NCBI RefSeq assembly: GCF_024400215.1
Contig: NZ_CP053748.1
Location: forward strand, 5,456,001-5,520,000
Direction: 5' to 3'
Source of the DNA: Massilia sp. erpn
GTDB lineage: Bacteria > Pseudomonadota > Gammaproteobacteria > Burkholderiales > Burkholderiaceae_D
Length of the DNA stretch: 64,000 bases
The notes beneath the pieces were generated by a model. The model saw only the letters and a program-made list of their open reading frames with translations. It was not told where the DNA came from and did not search any database. A program made the position numbers and the translations under genes. Below, in pieces: positions 26,147 to 35,205 of the stretch (position 1 is its first letter; each line of letters begins with the position of its first letter).

Positions 26147-28465
26147 TCAAGCCAACTTGCGCGCCACCCGGAATCCCACCACATCGTTGGCCAGCACGGC
26201 GGAGTAGCCGTTGCGCAGCGCTGAGCGCAGATAGCGCGGGTTGTACAGCCAGGCGCCGCCGCGCAGGATGCGGCGCGCCGCATCGCCACCCTCTTCCCAG
26301 GCGCGCCCGTCCAGCGGCGCTCCCTGGTAATTTTCATGCACGGCGTCCTGTACCCATTCCCATACATTGCCGTGCATATCGTACAGCCCCCAGGGATTGG
26401 GCGGAAAGCTGCCTACCTTGCTGGTGCCGTTGCGGTGCGTGCCGCGCGGCCCGCCGTTGTAGGTGAAGTTGCCGTCGTAATTGGCCTGCTCGGTGCTGAT
26501 GGTGTCGCCGAAACTGAAGGCGGTGCGCGTGCCGGCGCGGCAGGCGTATTCCCACTCCGCCTCGCTCGGCAGGCGGTAAGTCTGTCCGGTCATATCGCTC
26601 AACCATTGCAGATACAGCTGGACGTCGTTCCAGCTGACGCAGACCACGGGATGCAGCTCGTCCTGGGCGAAGCCGGGCGCGCTCCAGTCCACGTCGAGTT
26701 TCGATTCCCAGCCGGTGGCGCGCGCGAATTGGCGCCATTCGCGCACCGTGACCGGATAGCGGCCCAGCGCAAACGACTGCTCGATGCCGACCCAGCGCTG
26801 GGGCGTCTCGCGCTCCAGCCACGCCTGCTGGGAACCGGCTTTCAGCGCCACCGCATGTTCGTGCGGCGCGCCACCCATCTGGAAGCGGCCGGTCGGGATC
26901 AACACCAGCTCCGGTCCCTTGCCGCTGCCGTCGGCGAAACTGTCGCGCAGCACGCCGCTGGCGTCGGCCACCGGACTGTCCGGCGTCGGCAGGATGGCGC
27001 GCAGCTCGGCCTCGTTGCGCGCCGCCTGTTCCTTGCGGTGGCGCTCCTGTTCGGCGCGATAGGCCGCTTCGGCCTTGATCTGCGCGGCCTTGCGCTGCTT
27101 TTCCTCGAATTCCTGGCGCGCCTTTTGCGCGTCGGCCTCGCGCCGCGCCAGCAGTTGCTGGCGCAACTGCTCCTTGCGCTGGCGCGTTGCTTCCTCGGCT
27201 TCCAGGCGGCGCTGTTTTTCCTGGTCGCGGCGCTGCTGTTCCAGCTTGAGCTTCTGCACGGCCAACGCCTCGGCTTCGGCCTTGCGCCGCGCCAGCGTCT
27301 CGACACGCTGCTGCGCTTCCATCTGTGCCTGGAGCAGACGTTCCTGTTCGGCGCGCGCGGCGCGCTCCTTTTCCTCGGCCTGCTCGCGTTCGCGCTGGCG
27401 TTCCAGATCGCGCTGCTGCTGGCGCGCCTGCTCGGCTTGCGCCGCCAGCTCCTCTTCGCTGGGACCAGCGGCACGTTGCAAGGCGTCCAGCAAGCCGCCC
27501 ACCGAGCCGGGGCGCTCTTCATGGTCGAAAGCGAAGCCGCGCTGCAGCACCTGCCATTGCAGCGCGTTCAAGGCCTTGGGCGCATCGGGCTGGATCTGGG
27601 CCGAGCGGTTCTCGCCGAAAGGCATGCTCCCTTCAAGCATCTGGTAAATCATCACCGCTACCGCATACACGTCGAGCTGCGGCGCAGGCTGGCCCTGGTT
27701 GGTACCCGCTTCCGGCGCGCGGTAGCCGGCGGTGCCGGCATTCGGCGTTTGCAGCAGGCCCAGGGTACTGCCCGAGCTGCGCACGCGCGAAGCGATGCCG
27801 AAGTCGAGCAGCTTGATCTCGCCGCGCCGGGTCAGGAAGACATTGCCGGGCTTGAGGTCGCGGTGTACCAGGCGGTGCTTGTCCCAGGCGTACTGCAAGG
27901 CGTTGGCCACGGGCCGCAGCAGCTGCACCACCTGCTCCAGCGTGGCGGCGCCGGTTTCAGCCAGCCAGGCATCCAGATCCTGGCCTTCCAGGCATTCCAT
28001 GATGATGAAGTAGCTGGCCGTAGCGGGATCCTGCGCCCATTCGTAGACGCGCACGATATTGTCGTGCGCCAGGCGGCGCGCTTGCGTCGCTTCCTCGATC
28101 AGCAGCTTGGCGTGCACCGGATTTTGCGTCAGCTGCGGCGGCAGGATTTTCAGCGCCACCTGTTCGCTATGTCCCAGCTCGGCGTGCGTGGCCAGGTCGG
28201 TGGCCTGCCAGACCTGGCCCATGCCGCCCATGCCGAGCAGGCGTTCCAGCCGGTAGCGCCGGTTCTGCGGACCGATTTCCTGGCCGGCCATCAAGCCCAG
28301 CTCCGTGCCTTGCCGCACAGGCAAAGGCGCGGCGGCGTGACCGGGCGGCGCGTACTCGGCGTCCAGGATGGCGTTCTTGCGGCGGTCGAATTCCGCCAGG
28401 CTTAACAGGCCGTCTTCATGCAGTGCGCGCAGTTCGCGGATCTTGTCTCTTGCTGTTTGCATCAT
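26147..28465 (-). CDS. Ser/Thr kinase fused to formylglycine-generating-enzyme-like domain
   Basis: A 772-aa protein with four parts. Residues about 8-36 resemble a SHOCT helix pair (LRALHEDGLLSLAEFDRRK). A complete protein kinase domain (about 71-345) has GMGGMGQV (78-85), K106, HRDLKPGN (201-208) and DFG (221-223). A 150-residue highly charged coiled coil (about 350-500) follows. The C-terminal 250 residues are an FGE/EgtB/PvdO-type domain (RFQMGG, YPVTVREWRQF, YRLPSEAEWEYACRAGT, NPWGLYDMHGNVWEWV, LRGGAW). There is no transmembrane helix. The start at 28465 overlaps the SPFH gene by 4 bp (ATGA). In contrast to the first kinase, its catalytic loop is canonical. Confidence 0.92.
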   Translation of the reverse strand: MMQTARDKIRELRALHEDGLLSLAEFDRRKNAILDAEYAPPGHAAAPLPVRQGTELGLMAGQEIGPQNRRYRLERLLGMGGMGQVWQATDLATHAELGHSEQVALKILPPQLTQNPVHAKLLIEEATQARRLAHDNIVRVYEWAQDPATASYFIIMECLEGQDLDAWLAETGAATLEQVVQLLRPVANALQYAWDKHRLVHRDLKPGNVFLTRRGEIKLLDFGIASRVRSSGSTLGLLQTPNAGTAGYRAPEAGTNQGQPAPQLDVYAVAVMIYQMLEGSMPFGENRSAQIQPDAPKALNALQWQVLQRGFAFDHEERPGSVGGLLDALQRAAGPSEEELAAQAEQARQQQRDLERQREREQAEEKERAARAEQERLLQAQMEAQQRVETLARRKAEAEALAVQKLKLEQQRRDQEKQRRLEAEEATRQRKEQLRQQLLARREADAQKARQEFEEKQRKAAQIKAEAAYRAEQERHRKEQAARNEAELRAILPTPDSPVADASGVLRDSFADGSGKGPELVLIPTGRFQMGGAPHEHAVALKAGSQQAWLERETPQRWVGIEQSFALGRYPVTVREWRQFARATGWESKLDVDWSAPGFAQDELHPVVCVSWNDVQLYLQWLSDMTGQTYRLPSEAEWEYACRAGTRTAFSFGDTISTEQANYDGNFTYNGGPRGTHRNGTSKVGSFPPNPWGLYDMHGNVWEWVQDAVHENYQGAPLDGRAWEEGGDAARRILRGGAWLYNPRYLRSALRNGYSAVLANDVVGFRVARKLA

Positions 28466-30765
28466 CGGAGCGGCACGCCACATTCGGCGCAGAACTTCGC
28501 ATTCGGGGTATCGGCCGGAATGACGTGGCCATTGATACAGCAGCGCGGGCCCGGCGTAGCGGCGGCATGGTGATGATGCACCGGCGCGCCCGCCTGCGCC
28601 ACGCCCACGCCAAGCTGCATCTGCGACGCCAGCGCATTGGCGTGGGTGGCGTTTTGCAGTTTGAGCAGCTCCAGCTGGTGGGCGCGGTCCTTGTCGGTCT
28701 GGCTGTCGGCGTGGCTGCGCTCCTGCTGCGCCCTGTCCTCTGCCAGGCGCATGGCTTCGGCCGGCGTCATGCTGTTTTCAGCGGCGACCACCGCTGCCAG
28801 CGCCTGAATCTGTTCGGCGCTCATGCCCGCCTGCGCCTGCACCTTCAGCAGCTGGGCCAGGGCTTGCGCATTGGCGGTGGGCGCCAGCGCCACCTTGGCC
28901 GTGTCGCTCAAGCCGCCGATGGCCTGCGCCTTCTCGATCTCGATGCGGGTCAGCGCGGCGGCGTGCTCCTGCTGCGCCACCATGCTGTCGTATTCATGCT
29001 TCCAGCGCGCATAGCTCTCTTCGCGCTGCTGGGCCATTTTCTTCAGCTCCTGCTGCCACTGGCCTTCCTGCTCCTTCTGCTTCAGGTGCAGGCGCTGTTC
29101 CTCGATCACCACCTGGTCCAGCATGCCCTGGGTGTTCAGCTCCTGGGCCTTGCGCTGCTGGATAGCATCGGCTTCGATGGTGCGCAGCAGTTTTTCATAC
29201 TGGGCCATGGAATCGGCGCTGGCGCCGGCGCGCTTCAGCTCTTCCAGCTTGGCCGTGATCTGGGCCAGTTGCACGTGGCCTTCCGCATCCTTGACCTCTT
29301 CGCCGCGTCCCAGCTCGCGCTGACGCACCACATGCAGCTGCTCCTCCCATTCCTGCACGCGCTCAGCCTCGCGCTGGCGCGCGGCATTGGCCAGGCTCAG
29401 TCCCTGGAAGCGCGCCTTGTGCTGCTCGGCTTCCACGGCCGCCTCGCGCCGCTGCGCTTCCTCCTCGGCCTGGCGTAGGCGCTGCAACTGGGCGCGGCGC
29501 ACGGATTCATCCTCGATGGCGAGGGCTTTTTCGACCTGGTTGCGGATCTGCTGGACATGCAGCTGGTGCGAGAAGCGCTGGCTGGCCAACTGGCGCTGTT
29601 CCTGCGTCTCCTGCTGCGCCACTTCCAGCTCGGTGCGCATGCGGATCTGCGCCAGCTGACGCACATGGTCCCATTGCGCCGCTTCGCCGCCACGCGCCGC
29701 CTTCTTCTGCGCCAGCTCGTGTTCCAGCTCCGTCAGCACGGCGCCGGCGCCGCGCTCGAAGGCCAGCTTGCGCGTCTTGGCGTCGACGATGCGGCCATAC
29801 AATTCCACCTCGCGGGCACGGATGGCCTGCACCCGTTCCGCTTCCTGCTGCGCCAGTTCGGCCTTGTCCACCGCCGCGTCCACGCGCAGCTCGCCGCGGC
29901 GGTACTCGCTGCGACGCTTCTGCTCCTCGCGCCAGATGGCTTGCCACTCTTCCTCGTCGTAGAGCTGGTCGAGGTGTTTCACATGCTCGAGCTGGGCGTG
30001 GCGTTCATCGGCCACCAGCCACAGGCTACCGACACGCTCGCGGTTATTGTCGAATTTGTCATGTTGCAGGGACAGGGTTTCCACCTGGGCCACGGCCAGA
30101 CCGAATTCGGCCAGGCGCTGCTTCAGCAAGGCTTGCAGGCGCTCATCCAATTGCACGCGCAGATCGGGATTGCCGCTCATTTCGCGCAACGAGCGCGCGC
30201 CGATGAATTCGGCCGCGATCTGACGCACCGATGGCGCCAGCAGCTCATGCAGCTGCAGCGCCGTGACCGCGCCCGGCGCCAGCATGAAGTGCTGCGCAAA
30301 GGCAGCCACATTCTCAACCTTGAGACCGACGCTGAAGCGCGCTGCCACCTTCAGGTGTTCGGCGCTGGGCAGATCGCCGAAGTGGAACTCGACCGGCAGC
30401 GGCGTGGTGCGCGTGATGAGGATTTCGGCATGCTGGTCGCGCAGCAGATTATTCAGGCGGGTGAAAAAGCCTTCCAGTTCATACTCGCCCTGCGGCACTT
30501 CGGTGGCCTGGCTGCCTTGCAGGATGTAGGCGCGGGTGGTGGGCGGCACGCGCAGGGTCTTGCTGAACAGGCCGGACAACTGGCGCACGCCGAAATACAC
30601 GGCCAGTTCGTCATTGGCGGGAATCCAGCGGTTATCGCGCAGCACCGGCTCGTTGCGCGCAGCACCCAGCGACAGGCCGCATTGGGCGCAGTAGGCCGCC
30701 GCCTCGGCATTTTTATGCTCGCAACGCACGCACTTGCTGCCGCCAAAACCAAACATCTTGAACAT
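28462..30765 (-). CDS. SPFH-domain coiled-coil protein with zinc ribbons at both ends
   Basis: A 767-aa protein. The N-terminus has a zinc ribbon (C12-x2-C15 and C26-x2-C29). An SPFH/prohibitin-like domain spans about 45-270. A very long Gln/Glu/Arg-rich coiled coil runs to about 600. Near the end come a His4 stretch and a second ribbon (CCINGH... with CAECG). SPFH proteins form large membrane-associated rings or scaffolds; here no membrane helix is evident. It overlaps the kinase-FGE gene and has a TAGGAG ribosome site, so the two are co-expressed and the SPFH protein may be a platform or substrate for the kinase. Confidence 0.85.
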   Translation of the reverse strand: MFKMFGFGGSKCVRCEHKNAEAAAYCAQCGLSLGAARNEPVLRDNRWIPANDELAVYFGVRQLSGLFSKTLRVPPTTRAYILQGSQATEVPQGEYELEGFFTRLNNLLRDQHAEILITRTTPLPVEFHFGDLPSAEHLKVAARFSVGLKVENVAAFAQHFMLAPGAVTALQLHELLAPSVRQIAAEFIGARSLREMSGNPDLRVQLDERLQALLKQRLAEFGLAVAQVETLSLQHDKFDNNRERVGSLWLVADERHAQLEHVKHLDQLYDEEEWQAIWREEQKRRSEYRRGELRVDAAVDKAELAQQEAERVQAIRAREVELYGRIVDAKTRKLAFERGAGAVLTELEHELAQKKAARGGEAAQWDHVRQLAQIRMRTELEVAQQETQEQRQLASQRFSHQLHVQQIRNQVEKALAIEDESVRRAQLQRLRQAEEEAQRREAAVEAEQHKARFQGLSLANAARQREAERVQEWEEQLHVVRQRELGRGEEVKDAEGHVQLAQITAKLEELKRAGASADSMAQYEKLLRTIEADAIQQRKAQELNTQGMLDQVVIEEQRLHLKQKEQEGQWQQELKKMAQQREESYARWKHEYDSMVAQQEHAAALTRIEIEKAQAIGGLSDTAKVALAPTANAQALAQLLKVQAQAGMSAEQIQALAAVVAAENSMTPAEAMRLAEDRAQQERSHADSQTDKDRAHQLELLKLQNATHANALASQMQLGVGVAQAGAPVHHHHAAATPGPRCCINGHVIPADTPNAKFCAECGVPLR

Positions 30766-30862
30766 GCCAGACTCCTATAAACTCATTCTTCTTGTATCGG
30801 CTGCTTTGCCGATTTTAGCAGGGGTAGGCGCACCGCACCGCCCACATTGCCCCGGTCCTGAT

Positions 30863-31969
30863 TCAGATCAGGCCAATGCGTTCGATACAGGCCAGCGAAG
30901 CGCCTTTCGCCTTCAGCGCGCCAGCCAATTCGGCATAGGCTGCGCCCTCCAGCTCCTGGCGCCAGGCATGCGGCAGCAGCACGCGGTCGCCCGGCGCGGC
31001 TTGACGGAGTATCAACTCCATCTTGGCCTCCCTGCCCTCGACCGTATCCACGCGGCCCGCATGCCATGCGGCTGAGCAGCCGCTGGCGATCAGGCGGCCG
31101 CGCGGCACGAATTCGCGGCCGCGCGCCAGACGGTCGGCCATCACCAGCGCCAACTGGTAGGAGCTGCCCTGGAAGCGCGTCTGGCTGAAGCGCACCACGG
31201 TGCGCCAGCGTCCCAGCGCTCGGCCGTCGAAATGGCGGGCGCCGCCCAAGGCCTGGCGCACCGCCTGCTGGGCGGTCAGGTCCAGGCCTGGCGCGGCTAT
31301 CGTATCTTCCTCTTCGCAAGCCTCTTCGGCTTGCAGCGGACGCACGCAGACTTCGACCCAGGCCAGGCTGTCGTTGATGCCACCGCTATGCAGGGGAAAC
31401 CAAGCACGCGCGCTGGATAGCGCGCCCGCCGGATCGGCGTGGCCGTGCAAGGCGCCGATATGGCTGAACTGCAGGGCCGTGCTGTCCATCACATCGGCGC
31501 TGCCGCCCAAGACCAGCTGGCATCCATCCTGTATTTTGGGTTGGCGGCCGGCGTTTGCAAGCCGCTGCCCGCCATCCAGCCGCCCCAGATGCCAGGCGTC
31601 GGACCAGCCATACGCCGCCACGCCGCCCGCAGGCGCCTGCCACACGCCGCGCACCATGCGGTCGGCCAGCACCGCGGCCAGCTCCCAACCGCGCTCCCCC
31701 GGCGGCGGCGCCGGCTCCAGGCTGAGCACCACCTGCTCGCGGCTGTCGAACAGCGCTTCGGTATGGCGCGCCAGCCGCACCACCTCCTGCATGCGTTCAC
31801 TCAGCAAGGGCGCACCGGCCACCACGCATTTGACCTCGGCGCGGTTGGCGCGCGGGCGGCGGGTGGCGATGATCCGCAGCAGGCGGCCATCCGGCAGCGG
31901 GCAGAAACACTCGGCGCTGCAAGCCGCAGCGTTCGGAATGGGGGTGGACAGGGTGGCGGACATGGTCAT
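30863..31969 (-). CDS. Unknown protein with internal duplication resembling a Lon/RadA C-terminal fold
   Basis: A 368-aa protein with two similar halves. Half one has WELAAVLADRMVRG, then AYGWSDAWHLGRLDGG. Half two has SYQLALVMADRLARG, then ASGCSAAWHAGRVDTVEG and PGDRVLLP. The sequence of a helix LAxVxADR, a strand ASG, a G-R-V/L-D turn and a VLLP end resembles the S16/RadA C-terminal (ribosomal S5-like) fold, but the Lon Ser-Lys dyad cannot be identified. Function unknown. The start overlaps the stop of the gene upstream (ATGA at 31966-31969). Confidence 0.75.
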   Translation of the reverse strand: MTMSATLSTPIPNAAACSAECFCPLPDGRLLRIIATRRPRANRAEVKCVVAGAPLLSERMQEVVRLARHTEALFDSREQVVLSLEPAPPPGERGWELAAVLADRMVRGVWQAPAGGVAAYGWSDAWHLGRLDGGQRLANAGRQPKIQDGCQLVLGGSADVMDSTALQFSHIGALHGHADPAGALSSARAWFPLHSGGINDSLAWVEVCVRPLQAEEACEEEDTIAAPGLDLTAQQAVRQALGGARHFDGRALGRWRTVVRFSQTRFQGSSYQLALVMADRLARGREFVPRGRLIASGCSAAWHAGRVDTVEGREAKMELILRQAAPGDRVLLPHAWRQELEGAAYAELAGALKAKGASLACIERIGLI

Positions 31970-33186
31970 AGCGAAGGTTCGATACGCGGCAATTCGTAAA
32001 CGCTGGCAGCGCCCGGCGCATCCGGCCCCTCATGCGCGGCGCGGCGGCGCTCCAGGCTCAATTCCATATTGGCGAGGATGCGGTCGGCATCGTCCAGCAG
32101 TGCGGGCATGGCATCGGCAGCGGCCAGTTTCAGGCGCGCCAGCAGGCCCCAGGCTTCGTCCAGCGCGGCCACCGCCCGCAGCGTGCTGCCGCTGCGGCGG
32201 CTCTGGCGCGCAGCGGGCAAAAACTGGCCCGGCGCGGCCAATGCCAGCGCGGGCATGGTGTTGACGTCCAGCGCCAGCAAGGCCAGTCTTTGCAGCAGGC
32301 CTTGATGGACCAGGAACAAGCCCTGGCCTTGCGGCAGGTCGAGCATGCGCAGGCCACCGCTCAAGACAGGCAGTTCCAGGAAGAGGCGGCGCAGCGCAGC
32401 CGCATCGTCGCCCGCGCTGCGCGCCTCGGCAGGTGCGAGCGACGCCAGAATGGAGGTGCCAGCAGCATCCATTGCCTCCGGCGCTGCCGAAGCGGCGGAT
32501 GCCGGACCGGCAGGGGCGAATGGCTCCTTCCGAACCGGCTCAGGCTCGGGGATAGGCGCCGCATCGCCGTTGGCGCGCGCGCGCAAGATCGCGGCAAAGT
32601 CGATGCTGTCGCCCAGATCGACCGGTACGCAGTCCTCGACCGTGATGCCGAAGCGGGTATACAGCAGCTCATTCAAATCGGCGCGGAAGGCCGTCCATTC
32701 CTCCACCGAAGTACAGGGTGGCAGTTCCAGTCTGCCCTGGGCCAGTGCCAGGCGCAGGCTGTCTTGCAGCGCGGCGGCGAAAGCCTGCACGCTCAAGGTC
32801 TCGCTCTGCCCACCTTCACTGGACAGGAACAGGTCGAAACGCTGCTGGCTCACGCGCGGATCGGGCGCATCCACCACAAAACCCAGGCGCAGGCCCAGTT
32901 CGGGCGCCAGCGCGAAAGGCGCCAGGTCGGCGCTGTAAGGACCGGGATGAAAACACCATGCGCTTTCCTTCTCGCCGCAGACCAGGCGCTGCGCCGTGCC
33001 GCTGGCGCGAAACCCGGGCAGACGGCGCGCCTGCCCGTTCTCGCCCAGGATCACGGCGGTGCAATCCGGCGGCACGATGCTGCCGTTGGCCAGGCGCAGG
33101 GCCAGCACATCCCTGCCCGGCTGCGCGGACGCCGTCTGGTCATCATGGGCGGCACGGCCGCCCCGCAGGCGCTGGAACAAGTTCAT
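31966..33186 (-). CDS. Unknown cytoplasmic protein of the PBP/SPFH arm
   Basis: A 406-aa protein without recognised domains. The N-terminal half is beta-rich (VPPDCTAVILGENGQAR) followed by a helical stretch (FAAALQDSLRLALAQGRLEL). A Pro/Ala-rich linker sits at about residues 212-250. The C-terminal part is helical (LFLVHQGLLQRLALLALDV, and ADRILANMELSLERRRA). The first half recalls bacterial SPFH-partner proteins only vaguely. The ATG at 33186 overlaps the preceding stop by 4 bp; the frame extends upstream to 33279 but coupling favours the shorter start. Confidence 0.75.
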   Translation of the reverse strand: MNLFQRLRGGRAAHDDQTASAQPGRDVLALRLANGSIVPPDCTAVILGENGQARRLPGFRASGTAQRLVCGEKESAWCFHPGPYSADLAPFALAPELGLRLGFVVDAPDPRVSQQRFDLFLSSEGGQSETLSVQAFAAALQDSLRLALAQGRLELPPCTSVEEWTAFRADLNELLYTRFGITVEDCVPVDLGDSIDFAAILRARANGDAAPIPEPEPVRKEPFAPAGPASAASAAPEAMDAAGTSILASLAPAEARSAGDDAAALRRLFLELPVLSGGLRMLDLPQGQGLFLVHQGLLQRLALLALDVNTMPALALAAPGQFLPAARQSRRSGSTLRAVAALDEAWGLLARLKLAAADAMPALLDDADRILANMELSLERRRAAHEGPDAPGAASVYELPRIEPSL

Positions 33187-33779
33187 AGCGCCGGTTCCAC
33201 CGCTTCGACGGCAAAGACCGCGCCATGGCGCTGGAAATGTTCGGCCGGCGCGTCGGCATGGGGCCAGGCGCGCTCGCACTCGCCGTCCGCATCCAGCCGG
33301 CCTTGCAGCAGGACCGCGCCGCCGCCGTCGCTCACGCGCAGCAGCGGCAGCTCACGCATCACGCGCGGCGCGAAAGGCGCGTCGGCATGCAGTTTCAGGA
33401 TCACCTGCCAGCCCGCGCCCTGTGCCAGAAAGTGCAGCGACCAGCAGCCGTCGTCCGTCACCAGTTCGTCGAGTGCGGCGGCGGTGGCGGCGGCGCGCAG
33501 CATGCCGTGGCTGCGGCTCCATACCGGATCGTTGGCGGCCACCGGGCCAGAGCTGCGTGCGCGCCGTTCCAGCGCCAGATGGCGGAAACGGCGCAGCGTC
33601 AGCGGCGACGCCTGCAAGGCCGCCAGCTCGCCCGGCGACAGCGGCCGGCTGCCATCCAGCGCGGCCAGCAGCACGGTGTCGGCCAGCAGCAGCCGATCAT
33701 CGGGGGCGGCGCGTGCCAGCATCAGGCGTTCCTGCAATTTTTGGTCCGGCGATTTCGTGTCCAATTGCTTCTCCTTCAT
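33183..33779 (-). CDS. Unknown 198-aa protein of the PBP/SPFH arm
   Basis: A small soluble protein. The first 75 residues are helical (KLQERLMLARAAPDDRLLLAD, split by a loop), the rest beta-rich (WSLHFLAQGAGWQVILKLHAD). I recognise no family. ATGA overlaps with both neighbours (33776-33779 and 33183-33186) show that it is translated in series with them. Confidence 0.72.
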   Translation of the reverse strand: MKEKQLDTKSPDQKLQERLMLARAAPDDRLLLADTVLLAALDGSRPLSPGELAALQASPLTLRRFRHLALERRARSSGPVAANDPVWSRSHGMLRAAATAAALDELVTDDGCWSLHFLAQGAGWQVILKLHADAPFAPRVMRELPLLRVSDGGGAVLLQGRLDADGECERAWPHADAPAEHFQRHGAVFAVEAVEPAL

Positions 33780-35092
33780 GGCTGCCGCGCGCCTTGCGCC
33801 GCATACAGCCGGTCTATCGCTTCATTGCGCCGCTTGCGCAGCGTGGGGACCGAAACCTGGTCCAGGGTGGCCAACTGGCCTAAAGTGGGCAGCTCGCCGG
33901 TTTCCGGATCTAGCCATTCATCCGGATAGCTGTCGTCGGCGGCGCCCAGCAGCTTTTGATACACCGCCAGGCGCACCGGCAGGCTTGCGCCTTCCAGCAG
34001 CCGGCTCAAGGGACTGCCGCGATCCTGCGCGGCGCCCGCCAATTCCATATAGCGGAGGGGCAGGGAAAGCGCGGCAGCCGCGGCCTCCCAGGCAGCGCGC
34101 ACAGCCTGCGTCAGCGCCGGATCGGGCGCGGCATCCTCGCCCGCATCCTCGTCCGGCACGCCCTCCTCTTCATCATCATGCTCGGCCGCCAGCAGGCGAT
34201 CCGGCTGCGCCAGCGCACCCTGCGCCTGGGATTCGGCCACCACACGCCAATAATCCTCCAGCCATAGCGCGGCTTCCTCCGCATCGCTGGCCCAGGCAGC
34301 CGTGTCCTGATTCGACGACAGCTCCGCGTAATCGCCAATCTCGGCCAGCATGGCGCCGATCTTCTGTGGATTGTTTTTCAGGCTGGCGAAGCGTTTGGAC
34401 TTGGTATGCAGCGGTCCTGGCGCGCCGCCGAAGCGTTCCAGCGTTTCGCTCCAGCGTATCACCCATTCGGGACGGCAGCCGCCAATGCCGCGCATCTGCC
34501 GCACCTCGATCGGAATCCCCTCGCTCGCGCGGCCCAGAATCGCGCCGACCTGCGCGGCATTCTGTTCCCAGTTGGCGAACAGGCGCCCGATCTCGCCGAA
34601 AGCGGTATCCAGCATGCGGTAGGTGTAGATCTTGTTGGGCGAGCAGGAACGGCCGGTCGCCACCTGGTAATTGTCGGCGTCCACCTTATCGCGCAGGGTG
34701 GCAAACATATCGTTGACTTTTTTGCGCAGCATGGCATCGCCCGCCGCGCTGGCCCAGAAAGCCGGCGCGCGCCCATGTTCGGCCGCTACGGCGGCGGCGA
34801 AGGCGCTCCAGAACGCGGGCTGGACCTGCAATTCATACAGCAGGCTGAATGACAGCTCGGCCACGCTGTCGCCATAGCTGTTGCCGGCCACCTCGCCGCG
34901 CGCGCTGCGGGCGGCACGGCGCAGCAGGACGGCCACCGCATCGATGTACCAGTCCAACAGCGCAGCCTCCTGCGCGCAATCGAGCAAATGGTGCATTTCG
35001 CAGTGCTGGAAGGCTTGCAGCGAGCAATGCCCCAACAGCTTACGCACCTGTTCCCAGCCATGCTCCTGATACCGGGTTCCTGGCAGCCGCAT
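33776..35092 (-). CDS. Unknown 438-aa protein with C-terminal HTH-like segment
   Basis: A largely helical protein. The N-terminal region (about 1-200) contains several Cys and Trp and a GRSCSPNKIYTYRMLDTAF stretch. An acidic low-complexity linker occurs at about 320-340 (DDEEEGVPDEDAGEDAA). The last 40 residues (LPTLGQLATLDQVSVPTLRK and following) look like a helix-turn-helix of the sigma-region-4 type. No family is recognised. It is the first of the four overlapping cistrons after the PBP gene, which ends 113 bp upstream, so a promoter may lie in that gap. Confidence 0.72.
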   Translation of the reverse strand: MRLPGTRYQEHGWEQVRKLLGHCSLQAFQHCEMHHLLDCAQEAALLDWYIDAVAVLLRRAARSARGEVAGNSYGDSVAELSFSLLYELQVQPAFWSAFAAAVAAEHGRAPAFWASAAGDAMLRKKVNDMFATLRDKVDADNYQVATGRSCSPNKIYTYRMLDTAFGEIGRLFANWEQNAAQVGAILGRASEGIPIEVRQMRGIGGCRPEWVIRWSETLERFGGAPGPLHTKSKRFASLKNNPQKIGAMLAEIGDYAELSSNQDTAAWASDAEEAALWLEDYWRVVAESQAQGALAQPDRLLAAEHDDEEEGVPDEDAGEDAAPDPALTQAVRAAWEAAAAALSLPLRYMELAGAAQDRGSPLSRLLEGASLPVRLAVYQKLLGAADDSYPDEWLDPETGELPTLGQLATLDQVSVPTLRKRRNEAIDRLYAAQGARQP

Positions 35093-35205
35093 ACTATCCT
35101 GTTAATAAAAATACCAGCATCGGTCCACGGAAAATCGCATGGCTGCCGACGGTCGTTTGCATAGCATGGCACAGAGCAGGCCATTTCATTCGGTGCGGCA
35201 CTGGC

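Noticed and set aside
26147..27000. Diversity-generating retroelement target in the FGE domain
   Set aside because: DGR targets often carry FGE/C-lectin domains, but there is no reverse transcriptase or template repeat nearby.
26336..28405. 689-codon frame opposite the kinase-FGE gene
   Set aside because: Antisense to a clear kinase; Leu/Arg/Gln-rich translation without similarity to any family.
32032..34716. 894-codon plus-strand frame opposite the unknown operon
   Set aside because: Because the minus-strand genes are unknown I considered it, but the minus genes have chained ATGA overlaps and normal composition, while this frame is Arg/Ala/Ser-rich and structureless.
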